DNA of 64,000 nucleotides from Spirosoma endbachense. Lineage in GTDB: Bacteria > Bacteroidota > Bacteroidia > Cytophagales > Spirosomataceae. A program made the translations under genes and the position numbers. Below the pieces are notes generated by a model. That model had not been told where the DNA came from. It ran no database searches and saw nothing but the letters and a program-made list of their open reading frames with translations. The stretch covers positions 558,001-622,000 of the forward strand of contig NZ_CP045997.1 of assembly GCF_010233585.1 (NCBI RefSeq). The letters run 5' to 3'. The stretch's first letter is position 1; each line of letters begins with the position of its first letter. Shown in pieces: positions 1 to 8,360 of this stretch.

Positions 1-717
1 AAAGGCCGACTTAACGCCCTCCATGCCATAAATGGTTGCCCCCGTTGGAAAATCAGGCGCTTTGACGAACTGCATCAGTTCTTCAATGGTGATCTCGTTA
101 TTGTCGAGATAGGCAATAATGCCATCGACCACTTCGGTCAGGTTATGGGGAGCCATGTTGGTCGCCATCCCGACCGCGATACCCGACGAACCGTTGAGCA
201 GCAGGTTGGGCAACTTAGCCGGCATCACCGACGGCTCCTGGAGCGAATCGTCGAAGTTGGGTTGAAAATCAACCGTTTCCTTATAAATATCGGTCAGCAA
301 CTCTTCAGCAATCCGCTTTAACCGGGCTTCGGTATACCGCATAGCCGCTGGTGAGTCGCCATCAATGGACCCAAAGTTACCCTGACCGTCTACGAGTGGA
401 TACCGCAACGACCAGTCCTGGGCCATACGGACCATGGTGTCGTAAACGGATGAGTCACCGTGCGGGTGGTATTTACCCAATACTTCCCCCACAATACGGG
501 CCGATTTCTTATGGGGCTTATTGTAGTTAACGCCCAGTTCGGCCATGCCAAATAACACCCGACGGTGAACCGGCTTCAAACCGTCACGAACGTCTGGAAG
601 GGCACGCGAGATGATAACCGACATTGAATAATCAATGTAGGCCCCACGCATTTCGTCCTCAATGTTAATGGGAATGATGTTACTGGGAGATTCGAGGTCG
701 GGATTTTCTTCCGCCAT
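1..717 (-). CDS. gyrA: DNA gyrase subunit A, N-terminal part (cut by window edge)
   Basis: This is the first 239 codons of the gyrase A subunit, the cytoplasmic type II topoisomerase subunit that cuts and rejoins DNA. The ATG at 715-717 gives [10 protein letters not shown] and then the conserved core. The quinolone-determining loop [10 protein letters not shown] is visible near residues 84-93. Ser89 and Asp93 occupy the positions of E. coli Ser83 and Asp87, so both residues usually altered in resistance are the sensitive form. The active-site tyrosine is Tyr128 in AAMRYTE. The rest of the gene lies beyond base 1. ParC/GrlA is a paralogue, but the N-terminal pattern fits GyrA better. A TATATTTG box 68 bases upstream is the likely promoter. 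Confidence 0.95.
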   Translation of the reverse strand, partial: MAEENPDLESPSNIIPINIEDEMRGAYIDYSMSVIISRALPDVRDGLKPVHRRVLFGMAELGVNYNKPHKKSARIVGEVLGKYHPHGDSSVYDTMVRMAQDWSLRYPLVDGQGNFGSIDGDSPAAMRYTEARLKRIAEELLTDIYKETVDFQPNFDDSLQEPSVMPAKLPNLLLNGSSGIAVGMATNMAPHNLTEVVDGIIAYLDNNEITIEELMQFVKAPDFPTGATIYGMEGVKSAF

Positions 718-1028
718 GTTCAAGTTGGAGTTTCGCAGAAAATTACTATTCCGGCTCGCATACAATGTGCAGGCCGCTTTGTAGACAAATATACAAAATT
801 TTTACAAGAAAAGCGAAATAATGCCGTAGAAACTGGCTATACTGACATAAAACAACTAAAATAATCCCATTCCTAAATCGCCGGATCGGCACTGACCGGA
901 CCCATTATTATCTAAACGAAATACAATTCTATTTCATCTAAAATATACCCATAAACGAAACGATTTACGGGAGTCTGTTCAAGTCTTTGTCCGTAAAGCG
1001 CTTGCAGGTAAAAAGCCTTGATTCCCCG
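718..1028. other. Intergenic region between gyrA start and RES toxin end
   Basis: About 310 bases without a convincing gene. It holds the AT-rich gyrA leader and promoter box and, further right, the sequence following the RES toxin stop codon. I see no strong terminator hairpin. Confidence 0.6.
786..793 (-). promoter_or_regulatory. Candidate -7 element (TATATTTG) for gyrA
   Basis: On the minus strand these bases read TATATTTG, a perfect match to the Bacteroidota -7 consensus TAnnTTTG, about 68 bases before the gyrA start. No clear TTG sits at the usual -33 distance, since the nearest is only 11 bases away, so the -33 half is weak. Confidence 0.5.
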
Positions 1029-1478
1029 TCAGGATTTGATCCGTGGATCAAACAGAAACGGCTCCGTACGCTGCAGAGCAATGCGGCTAAATTCGGGATG
1101 AGCCGGATTGAGCAGGTAATTCCATTCGTTGGCGATGATCGCTGACGGCACCCGCAAAACCGCCGACCGGCCGCTCATCAGCCACTCCCCTCCTATCCGC
1201 TGACAGGCGTCGTACTGCCGGAAATCAAACCAGTCGGCAGGCAGCGTTTCCGGGGGCAGTTCCGTGATCAGCACCGTATCGGGAATAGCAATAACCATCA
1301 CCCGAAACGTATCCTGTAAGCCCTCGCCACTGCGGTGAACCACGTTCTCCAGGCAGGCAAGGGCGCGCGTGGCAGCCGTATAAAGAACGAACTGACCCCG
1401 GCTGTTCCAGCGGGCAGCTCCTCCGGAGGCAACCAGCCGGTCGGCATAAATAGCTTTTGTAATTCGATAGACAAGCAT
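1029..1478 (-). CDS. RES-domain toxin (ParT/MbcT/Res type)
   Basis: A 149-residue RES-domain protein. The family toxins modify or degrade cytoplasmic targets such as NAD+ by ADP-ribosyltransferase-like chemistry and are silenced by an Xre/MbcA/ParS antitoxin. The hallmarks are all present: MLVYRIT at the N-terminus, AARWNSRGQ around residues 21-29, the LEN motif with Glu44, LRVPSA with Ser112, and NYLLNPAHPEF near 120-130. I chose the ATG at 1476-1478; an upstream in-frame TTG at 1523 would run into the araC gene. Usually the toxin directly follows its antitoxin. Here an araC gene sits 34 bases upstream, and the matching antitoxin is 2 kb away at 3498-3881. The toxin may therefore be read from the araC transcript. 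Confidence 0.85.
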   Translation of the reverse strand: MLVYRITKAIYADRLVASGGAARWNSRGQFVLYTAATRALACLENVVHRSGEGLQDTFRVMVIAIPDTVLITELPPETLPADWFDFRQYDACQRIGGEWLMSGRSAVLRVPSAIIANEWNYLLNPAHPEFSRIALQRTEPFLFDPRIKS

Positions 1479-1512
1479 CAGGAGCTGGCAGCAGGCTTTC
1501 GGGCGGATTTGA

Positions 1513-2364
1513 CTAAACAACAACGGCTTTGGCTGACTGCCTGAAGCTGGTGGGATTAACGCCCCTGTATTTCTTAAAGATCCGGTTCAGGTGACTCTTA
1601 TCGGTAAAGCCGAACTCATCGGCGATTTCCTTAATGCGCATCTGGCTGTGTACCAGTCGATTCTCAACCAGTTTCAGCTTATAGTTCAGGATATACTGCT
1701 GTAGGGTTTCATGCGCATGTTTCTTAAAATAACGCCCCAGATACGTTTCCGATAAGCCCAGGTATGCACTGATTGCCTCCACCCGTAATTTCTCAGGATA
1801 GTAAATATTGGATTGAATGTACTGCAGGATGTCAATCGCTTTTTCTTCGCTGGTTTCATCGATGACCGCCGGAAACGCCTGCGAAATGTTCCGGGCGATG
1901 ATCACCAGCAGGGTATTCACCAACTGCCCGATCAGTTCCTTATGATACAGATCCTTACCCAGATGCTCGTGCAGGATGATCTCCATCAGCTGCGCGACCG
2001 CTCGTTCGTCGGCTTCATTCCGGAGTAGACAACCGGGTTCATGGCGTGCATTCTGTAAAATCAGTTCCAGCCGCTCAACCAGTTCCTTATTCTGTTTGGA
2101 TGCCTGAAGGTAACCATTGTTAAACCGGATAAAGAAGAACCGCGAGGTTGTTTCGATCTTAAAGGTATGGGTGTCATTCGGTGCCACCACAAACAGGTTG
2201 CCCGGCCCGTAACGAACCTCGGTGTCATTAATGCACTGCCGACCGGTACCCGCTACGATATAAATCACCTCAAAAAAGGTATGCGCGTGTTTCCCACGGG
2301 GGCATACATCCATAAATTCTTTCAGGATCAGTTCGAAAGGCTCACGCAGATGATCGTTTACCAT
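1513..2364 (-). CDS. AraC family transcriptional regulator
   Basis: A 283-residue cytoplasmic regulator with an N-terminal cupin-like sensing domain (HAHTFFEVIYIVAGTG near residues 26-41) and a C-terminal pair of helix-turn-helix motifs ending in the typical FGFTDKSHLNRIFKKY stretch. The ATG at 2362-2364 is preferred over the upstream GTG because the cupin domain then starts normally. It is divergent from the oxidoreductase at 2478, which it probably controls from the shared 113-base gap. A TATATTTG box ends only four bases before the ATG, so the mRNA may be leaderless. The RES toxin follows 34 bases downstream on the same strand. The inducer is unknown. Confidence 0.88.
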   Translation of the reverse strand: MVNDHLREPFELILKEFMDVCPRGKHAHTFFEVIYIVAGTGRQCINDTEVRYGPGNLFVVAPNDTHTFKIETTSRFFFIRFNNGYLQASKQNKELVERLELILQNARHEPGCLLRNEADERAVAQLMEIILHEHLGKDLYHKELIGQLVNTLLVIIARNISQAFPAVIDETSEEKAIDILQYIQSNIYYPEKLRVEAISAYLGLSETYLGRYFKKHAHETLQQYILNYKLKLVENRLVHSQMRIKEIADEFGFTDKSHLNRIFKKYRGVNPTSFRQSAKAVVV

Positions 2365-2368
2365 AGCA

Positions 2369-2400
2369 CAAATATACCCCAAAAGTATGTAAAAATACAA
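2369..2400 (-). promoter_or_regulatory. Bacteroidota-type promoter of the araC gene
   Basis: The minus strand shows TTG (2398-2400), 21 bases, then TATATTTG (2369-2376), matching the -33/-7 pattern. Only four bases separate the -7 box from the ATG, which predicts a transcript with no or almost no leader. A second overlapping box, TACTTTTG, lies slightly upstream. Confidence 0.55.
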
Positions 2401-2477
2401 CAGAAAACGGGAATACACACCGGACCTTTGTGGTGTTCAATCGGTCGGGCTAACCGATCAAAAAAAGCAACTGCCGT

Positions 2478-3473
2478 ATGAAAGCACTCATTCTGGAAGC
2501 GTACGACGCTCCCTTTCACCTACGCGATGTAGCCGTTCCGGAAGTCGGTCCGGGACAGGTTCTGGTCAAAATCAGCGCCAGCGGGGTCAATCCACTGGAC
2601 CTAAAAATTAAAGCGGGGCAGGCCGCTCATGCGCAAACCCGGTTACCGGCTATTTTAGGCATCGATATGGCTGGAGTGGTGGAAGCCGTTGGTGCAGGCG
2701 TAACTGCGGTCAAACCCGGCGACGAGGTGTATGGTATGATCGGTGGTATTGCGGGTATACCGGGCTCACTGGCCGACTATGCAGCAGTAGACGCTGATCT
2801 GCTGGCCCTGAAGCCCGCCAATCTAACCAGCCGGGAAGCCGCTGCCTTGCCCTTATCGGTCATAACCGCCTGGGAAGGATTGGTAGACAGGGCCCATATA
2901 CACGCCGGACAAACGGTATTGATTCAGGGCGGTGCGGGTGGCGTCGGTCATATGGCGGTACAGCTAGCCGTTGCAAAAGGCGCACAGGTGTTCGCAACGG
3001 TTGATCCCCCCAGGCACGACCTGATGAAAACGTACGGGGCTACGCCTATCGATTATACACGGCTTTCGGTCGATGCGTACGTACAGGAATTTACCGCTGG
3101 CGAAGGCTTTGACTGCATCCTCGATACCCTTGGCGGCCACATGCTGGATGATTCCTTTACAGCAGTCAAACGCTATACCGGGCATGTGGTCAGTATGTTG
3201 GGATGGGGTACGCATAACCTGGCACCGTTGTCCTTTCGCGGAGCCACCTATTCCGGCGTCTTTACCTTATATCCGCTGATCTCGGGAAAAGGCCGGGCTC
3301 ATCATGGCGACATTCTGCGGGAAGCCACCGCTTTAGTTGAGGCTGGAAAGCTAAGACCGCTGGTCGATAAAAACCGGTATACCCGTGAAACGATAAACGA
3401 TGCGTATACCGCCCTGACGCAACGAACCGCCCAGGGGAAATTGATCATTGACATCGATCAGCCGGAAAGCTGA
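2478..3473 (+). CDS. Zinc-independent MDR oxidoreductase (quinone reductase-like)
   Basis: A 331-residue medium-chain dehydrogenase/reductase. It starts MKALILEAY and has the GIDMAGVVEAVG segment near residues 61-72, an AWEGL stretch, and the nucleotide-binding GGAGGVG loop at 151-157, typical of NADP(H)-dependent quinone or enone reductases. The catalytic and structural zinc cysteines of true alcohol dehydrogenases are absent, so it is likely a zinc-free reductase of unsaturated carbonyls or quinones. It is divergent from the AraC regulator, a common regulator-target arrangement. Its stop lies 24 bases from the stop of the convergent antitoxin gene, with no terminator between. The substrate cannot be read from sequence. 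Confidence 0.87.
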   Translation: MKALILEAYDAPFHLRDVAVPEVGPGQVLVKISASGVNPLDLKIKAGQAAHAQTRLPAILGIDMAGVVEAVGAGVTAVKPGDEVYGMIGGIAGIPGSLADYAAVDADLLALKPANLTSREAAALPLSVITAWEGLVDRAHIHAGQTVLIQGGAGGVGHMAVQLAVAKGAQVFATVDPPRHDLMKTYGATPIDYTRLSVDAYVQEFTAGEGFDCILDTLGGHMLDDSFTAVKRYTGHVVSMLGWGTHNLAPLSFRGATYSGVFTLYPLISGKGRAHHGDILREATALVEAGKLRPLVDKNRYTRETINDAYTALTQRTAQGKLIIDIDQPES

Positions 3474-3497
3474 CCGAAAACCAGGCCGACCGTATGC

Positions 3498-3881
3498 CTA
3501 GGCCAGATCGCCGTATTCGATCCGGATTACTTCGTCCAGCACCAGATCGATACCTCCCGAAGTATGCAACAGGTCGAACGGGACCTGATTGCCCAGGCCA
3601 TAGGCCGGCTTATCCATCCACCGCCGGAATGAATCGGCGGTACCAAAAACGGATTCACCGGTTTGAAAGAGGGCCATGATTTTCAGGACTTTCTCACTAT
3701 CCTGCGGATTCAGCTTCTTATGCTCCCGCTCATAGCGCTGAAACGTCTTGAGGGAGGTATCGAATACCTCCGCCAGTTGTTCGCGTTTATAGCCCGTCAG
3801 GTCGGCAATCTCGAAGAAACGAGTAGCTGGAACACCTTTCAGGGCGGAAAAAACGAGGGCGGTGCGGTCTTGAACGATCAT
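3498..3881 (-). CDS. Xre/MbcA/ParS-type antitoxin (DUF2384)
   Basis: A 127-residue protein with an N-terminal helix-turn-helix (LTGYKREQLAEVFDTSLKTF near residues 28-47) and the C-terminal toxin-binding domain. That domain shows SVFGTADSFRRWMD, GLGNQVPFDLL and an IEYG end, the usual hallmarks of antitoxins paired with RES toxins. Such proteins bind the toxin and repress their own promoter. The ATG at 3879-3881 is chosen over a GTG 11 codons upstream because a TATGTTTG box lies between them. In intact systems the toxin gene follows at once. Here the next gene downstream is the convergent oxidoreductase, and the RES toxin starts 2.0 kb further on. Iterated repeats just upstream look like its own operator. 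Confidence 0.87.
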   Translation of the reverse strand: MIVQDRTALVFSALKGVPATRFFEIADLTGYKREQLAEVFDTSLKTFQRYEREHKKLNPQDSEKVLKIMALFQTGESVFGTADSFRRWMDKPAYGLGNQVPFDLLHTSGGIDLVLDEVIRIEYGDLA

Positions 3882-3885
3882 GCGA

Positions 3886-3952
3886 CAAACATAAGAAATT
3901 TGTCTGATAAACACGGAAATTTGTCTGATAGTTCACGGGAATTTATGCTGAA
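3886..3952. promoter_or_regulatory. Promoter and iterated operator repeats upstream of the antitoxin
   Basis: Two exact 15-base direct repeats, GAAATTTGTCTGATA, lie at 3895-3909 and 3916-3930, that is 21 bases or two helical turns apart. A degenerate third copy (GGAATTTATGCTGA) begins near 3938. On the minus strand a TATGTTTG -7-type box (3886-3893) sits four bases before the antitoxin ATG. Repeats in phase with the helix next to a -7 box are what an autoregulating Xre-type antitoxin would bind. Confidence 0.65.
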
Positions 3953-4020
3953 AACTTAAGCACCCACGAATCGTTTACTGATGGTAACGGAATACATCCA
4001 ATCGAAAACGAGCAATACCC

Positions 4021-4377
4021 ATGAAAATCAACTCTGCCGTCATTCCCTTTTTTCTCGCCATTGGCCTTGTCCAGGCCAGTCAGGCTCAATCGACTACGGG
4101 CGCTAAGAGTGGCGGATCGACGGCCTCAACCGGAACCGGCTACCTCACCGAAGGGAAACGCCCCACGACCAGCGACCCAAACAGCATGACGATCGACGAC
4201 GAAGGGGCTTCCCGTGCCTATATGTACGTTCCGCCCACCGCAGCCAAAAACCGATCGGCCTCTCCCGACGGGGCGGGTGGTTCTACGGGTCGGGCTAAAC
4301 CGGGCCAGTCCGCGACGAAACAGCCAACTCCCGACAGTACAGGCCGTATAAACCCAAAAAAGCGGACGCTTAATTAA
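4021..4377 (+). CDS. Small secreted low-complexity protein
   Basis: A 118-residue protein I do not recognise. It has a clear signal peptide (MKINSAVIPFFLAIGLVQA, cleavage likely after SQA), then a Ser/Thr/Gly/Pro-rich mature part with no predicted fold. It probably goes to the periplasm or cell surface. Its stop overlaps by four bases the stop of the convergent DUF1501 gene. The clean signal peptide supports a real gene, but no function can be given. Confidence 0.6.
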   Translation: MKINSAVIPFFLAIGLVQASQAQSTTGAKSGGSTASTGTGYLTEGKRPTTSDPNSMTIDDEGASRAYMYVPPTAAKNRSASPDGAGGSTGRAKPGQSATKQPTPDSTGRINPKKRTLN

Positions 4378-5804
4378 GCCAGGAGCTCCAGGACCGGCTT
4401 CCCCTTCCCATCCGGCGTTGTATAAAACGGGCGCTTCTCGATCTCATACTGGGTATCGGGCGGAATACCCAGCGCGTGGTAGATGGTCTGATGGATTCCG
4501 TCGATACGAACCGGGTTTTCGATGGTTTTGCAGGGCCGTTCGTCGGCTGTTTTACCGTACACAAACCCTTTCTTGATTCCACCCCCGAACAGGAGCACCG
4601 AGCAGCCATCGGTAAAGTGTCGATGCATGCCGTAAAATTTCAGGTCCGACAGTACATCGGGCTGGTTCACCTGTTCCAGCACCTTGGCCCCCGGCCGCCC
4701 TTCAACCATCATATCCCGGCTGAATTCGCTGGCCACCACCACTAAGGTGCGCTCCAGGTGCCCCGTTTTAGCCAGATCCGTAATCAACTGGGCAATCGGC
4801 CCGTCGATCTGCTTCTTCATTTCTTCCAGGCGCGTATGGCCATTCTCGTGCGTGTCCCACCCCTTGAACGGCTCGTATTCGGTCGTGACACTGATGAAGC
4901 GGGCACCCTGCTCGGTCAGCCGGCGGGCCAGCAGACAACCCAGCCCGAACCGACCGGTATTGTACCGGTCATAACTGGCTTTAGGCTCCGTACTCAGATC
5001 AAAGGCCTTCGCTTCGGGGGAGTTCAGTAACCGGTAGGCCTGCTCCATCGATCGCCGGAGGGATTCTTTCTGGTAATCGCTGCCAAACTCGCCAACGGGG
5101 CTGTTACGGATGAGTTCATTATACAACTGGTTCCGTCGCTCGAACCGCCGGGCGTCCATGCCAATCGGGGGCCGAACGCTCTCAAGGCCCTGGCTGGGAT
5201 CGGGAATAAAAAACGGACCGAATTCATTCCCCAGAAAACCAGCCGTATGAAAGGCTTTCAGCTCTTCGCCTTCACCAACGGTAAAGCGCTGACCGATATC
5301 GACGAAGGCCGGAATCACCGGATTTTTCGGACCCAGTTCCTTGGCAATCCAGGAGCCGATGTGCGGAGCCGCCACGGTTTGCGGAGGCTCGTAACAGGTA
5401 TGCCAGTGGTATTGATGCCGCGAATGCAGAATATGCCCCATATCGGCCGCCACATACGACCGAATAAGGGTGCCCTTATCCATGACGCGACCGATGCTCT
5501 GGAGCCCATCCGAAAAGTGAATGCCATCCAGAACGGTCGGCACTGACTTGAACGTACTCAATACCCGATTCCCGGCCATGCCTTTCTCGAAAGGCGTGTA
5601 TTTTTTGGGGTCAAACGTCTCGGTGTGCGCCATGCCCCCGGCCATCCAGAGCAGAATCACCGTATCGGCGGTTCCCTGCACGGCAGTTGATCCGGACGTA
5701 CAACCCGACAGCAGACTCGGTATGGGCGCGCTGGCCGCCAGTGCCGCCAGCGTAGCCGCACTCGTTTTCTGCAGAAATTCCCGTCTATTCCACCTGTTCT
5801 TCAT
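4374..5804 (-). CDS. DUF1501 family protein with Tat signal
   Basis: A 476-residue exported protein of the DUF1501 family, related to sulfatase/alkaline-phosphatase-fold proteins. The ATG at 5802-5804 gives a twin-arginine signal with RREFLQK near residues 7-13, a hydrophobic stretch and then SGC, so it may end up as a lipoprotein. The body shows GGMAHTETFDPK, WDTHENGH and ASEFSRD, typical of the family. It follows the DUF1549/DUF1553 protein by 32 bases on the same strand, the usual pairing known from Planctomycetes and some Bacteroidota. The biochemical role of the pair is unknown; links to polysaccharide breakdown are inference. A GTG-started longer form is less likely because it lacks a signal. 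Confidence 0.88.
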   Translation of the reverse strand: MKNRWNRREFLQKTSAATLAALAASAPIPSLLSGCTSGSTAVQGTADTVILLWMAGGMAHTETFDPKKYTPFEKGMAGNRVLSTFKSVPTVLDGIHFSDGLQSIGRVMDKGTLIRSYVAADMGHILHSRHQYHWHTCYEPPQTVAAPHIGSWIAKELGPKNPVIPAFVDIGQRFTVGEGEELKAFHTAGFLGNEFGPFFIPDPSQGLESVRPPIGMDARRFERRNQLYNELIRNSPVGEFGSDYQKESLRRSMEQAYRLLNSPEAKAFDLSTEPKASYDRYNTGRFGLGCLLARRLTEQGARFISVTTEYEPFKGWDTHENGHTRLEEMKKQIDGPIAQLITDLAKTGHLERTLVVVASEFSRDMMVEGRPGAKVLEQVNQPDVLSDLKFYGMHRHFTDGCSVLLFGGGIKKGFVYGKTADERPCKTIENPVRIDGIHQTIYHALGIPPDTQYEIEKRPFYTTPDGKGKPVLELLA

Positions 5805-5836
5805 CACATACTGACCGTAACGTACTGACCTGAATA

Positions 5837-8212
5837 TTAATAAATTAACTGAAATTCGGGGTGCAGGGCAATGGCCCACACCAGATCCTGAATACCGTCT
5901 ATATCCGGCGTTTTACCCAGCAGCTGCCGGGCAACGGCGAGTTCTTTGGGCGCTGGCTCCCGGCCTAAGGCCTGCCAGTATAATTTCCTGACGAGCGCGT
6001 CCGACGATGGATAAGTCACTTTCCAGATACCGGCGCCCCGTTTCAAGGCTTCATTAAACGTCAATCCATTGGTTAGCTCCAGGGCCTGTAACAGATTGGC
6101 CTGCGACAGGCGGCTGGTACTGACCGTTTCGCGGTTGGGTCGACCCAGAGCCGTCAGAAAGGCATCGTTCTTCACCAGGGATGCCCGCACAAACGGAATC
6201 TCCCGATGAATCGTTTGGGGTAATCGCTTCACAATAGCGGTATCCTGGTAGATGGGGTTGAAGGATAGACTGACCGCATCGGCAAACTGTTCGGCGGTCA
6301 GGCGCCGACGAACCATGCCCTCAAACGCATAGGTAGGCGCGGTCAGTAAACCCGCATCCTTTACCCCTACGGACGGTAACTGGTACGTTTTTGAGGTAAG
6401 TATGGCGTACATCAGCTTCTTCAGATCGTACCCATTCTGCACAAAATCATAGGCCAGCCAATCCAGCAGGTCCTGGCTCCAGGGCTGGTTGTCCATGGCA
6501 TCTACGGGTTCGACAATACCCCGCCCCATCAGCTGCGCCCAGATCCGGTTGACGACCGTTCGGTAGAGTCGGCCGTCTTTCGGCTGAACCAGAAAATCAG
6601 CCAGTTCCCGAAGGCGCTGCTCGGTTGGCGCATCGACGCTGATCGTACCCAGTTCGTTAAAGAGGATACGGCGTCCGGCCATCTTACCCGTCGGCTTATC
6701 GCATCGGTTTATTTCCAGGGTGCTATCGGCGAATACGTTCGCGAACGCATAGGCATCGGCCAGTTTCCAGTCGCTGATGAAGCTATCGTGGCAGGAAGCA
6801 CATTTGAGATTAAGCCCGAGTAATACCTGAGCCACATTCTGGGCTGCCTGCATCTCGGTTCGCTGGCTCGCGTTAATGGTGCCACGCCATTGAATTCCCT
6901 TGATAAACCCGGCCGATTGCTTCGTCGGACTGATCAGTTCCCGCACAAACCAGTTGTAGGGCTTATTCTTTTTGAGCGATTGATACAGCCAGGTGCTAAT
7001 ATCAGAACGCCCGCCGGTCACGTAGCCCGTACCGGTATAATCATTCCGAAGAGCATCGTTCCAGAAGGTGAGCCAGTGCTGGGCGTAGGCTTCGTTCCGG
7101 TCCAGTAGCTTCCTGACCAGAACGTTCCGTTTATCCGGGCTCGGATCGGCCGTGAATTGTTGAACATCAACGGGTGAAGGCAGCAGACCAACAACGTCCA
7201 GATACACCCGGCGGATATACGTCCGGTCATCGACGACGCCCTTCCAGGCCAGTTTGTTCGCCTGAAAATACGCGCTCACGAACCGATCGATGGGTTGGGT
7301 AATATCGACAGTAGCCGGGGGAATCGCGGGTAAGCGGGGGGCCAGGGCGGCTACCCGATACAGGCTTTTTTCGGGACCATCCGGCCAGGGGGCGCCCTGC
7401 TTGATCCAGAAGGCCAGCAGGGCGACTTCTTTTTCACTGAGCCGCTTTCCTTTGGTCGGCATCGCTTCTTTATGACCGGCAGGCAGGCTCACCCGGCGGA
7501 TAAGTTCGCTGTCTTCCGGATGACCGGGCTTCAGAATGATCCCGTGCTTCCCGCCTTTCAGAACAAGGTCCTTTTTATCAAGCCGAAGCTCCCCTTTTGT
7601 TTTGGTAGCACTGTGACAGCTGTAACACGTATGCGCGAGGATCGACCGGACTTCCAGGTTCAGGTCTTCGATCTGTTTGACCGTCAGCGGCTGACTGCTG
7701 CTGACAAAGGCAAAAGTGGCGTCGTTGGTTTCGGGGACTTTCTCATTGTGCAGGGGGAGTACGCTGGTCAGGTAATCGTCACCGTGCGTCAGCAACGCGC
7801 CATAATGACCCGCCAGTCCAACGCCGATTACCGTCACCCCCAATAAGCCCCGGTACAGCGGCATGCGGCCCGACCTCAGCGCCAGTACCGTACAAACCGC
7901 CAGAAAGACCGTTGCCAGACCCAGCCACTGATGACTGGTGACCGTCGCTCCGCTATACGCTTCCTGATTCACCAGCAGCAGCCCCAAACCCGCTGCGAGT
8001 ACGGAGCTCAGGGTGCCGATCCAGACCAGGGCGGTAATGCCCGCCCGCCAGTCGGCCGACCGGCGATACCATCCGACCACTTCCAGTAGCAGCGCTATAC
8101 AAAGGAGGGCAACCGGAAAATGGACGATCAATGGGTGTAAGCGGCCCAGAAATTGCCAAAGCCAAAACGTTGCTGCCAGACATGGAAAAAGAACGTGTTG
8201 GAGTAGTACCAT
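5837..8212 (-). CDS. Membrane-anchored DUF1549/DUF1553 cytochrome-c-type protein
   Basis: A 791-residue protein. About four membrane segments occupy the first 150 residues (LHPLIVHFPVALL, a DUF2231-like start). Then comes a cytochrome-type domain with heme motif CYSCH (in HTCYSCHSATKTKG), followed by the DUF1549 and DUF1553 regions with a second CXXCH, CASCH. Planctomycete-type cytochrome proteins have this order. It should sit in the inner membrane with the heme and enzymatic parts in the periplasm, possibly passing electrons during oxidation of an unknown substrate. It is the first gene of an operon with the DUF1501 protein. The membrane part is fused here rather than encoded separately. 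Family membership is clear; function is not. Confidence 0.88.
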   Translation of the reverse strand: MVLLQHVLFPCLAATFWLWQFLGRLHPLIVHFPVALLCIALLLEVVGWYRRSADWRAGITALVWIGTLSSVLAAGLGLLLVNQEAYSGATVTSHQWLGLATVFLAVCTVLALRSGRMPLYRGLLGVTVIGVGLAGHYGALLTHGDDYLTSVLPLHNEKVPETNDATFAFVSSSQPLTVKQIEDLNLEVRSILAHTCYSCHSATKTKGELRLDKKDLVLKGGKHGIILKPGHPEDSELIRRVSLPAGHKEAMPTKGKRLSEKEVALLAFWIKQGAPWPDGPEKSLYRVAALAPRLPAIPPATVDITQPIDRFVSAYFQANKLAWKGVVDDRTYIRRVYLDVVGLLPSPVDVQQFTADPSPDKRNVLVRKLLDRNEAYAQHWLTFWNDALRNDYTGTGYVTGGRSDISTWLYQSLKKNKPYNWFVRELISPTKQSAGFIKGIQWRGTINASQRTEMQAAQNVAQVLLGLNLKCASCHDSFISDWKLADAYAFANVFADSTLEINRCDKPTGKMAGRRILFNELGTISVDAPTEQRLRELADFLVQPKDGRLYRTVVNRIWAQLMGRGIVEPVDAMDNQPWSQDLLDWLAYDFVQNGYDLKKLMYAILTSKTYQLPSVGVKDAGLLTAPTYAFEGMVRRRLTAEQFADAVSLSFNPIYQDTAIVKRLPQTIHREIPFVRASLVKNDAFLTALGRPNRETVSTSRLSQANLLQALELTNGLTFNEALKRGAGIWKVTYPSSDALVRKLYWQALGREPAPKELAVARQLLGKTPDIDGIQDLVWAIALHPEFQLIY

Positions 8213-8360
8213 GCGTTAATCAGATCACCGAAATCAAATCCGTTCACCTGACCAAAGTTGGTCTCCAGCACGTTCTACTATAAACCGGCCCTTACCCGTG
8301 GCCGCTTTTTTGTTTCGGGTGGCGAAATGGTTTCTCCACCCCCGCCCGTCACCCAAACGA

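Noticed and set aside
1479..3497. The araC/oxidoreductase segment as a mobile element
   Set aside because: No transposase, terminal inverted repeats or target-site duplication could be seen at the borders, so only a split module is claimed.
3895..3930. Possible CRISPR repeat pair
   Set aside because: There are only two exact 15-base copies with a 6-base gap; this fits an operator, and no array or cas gene is present.
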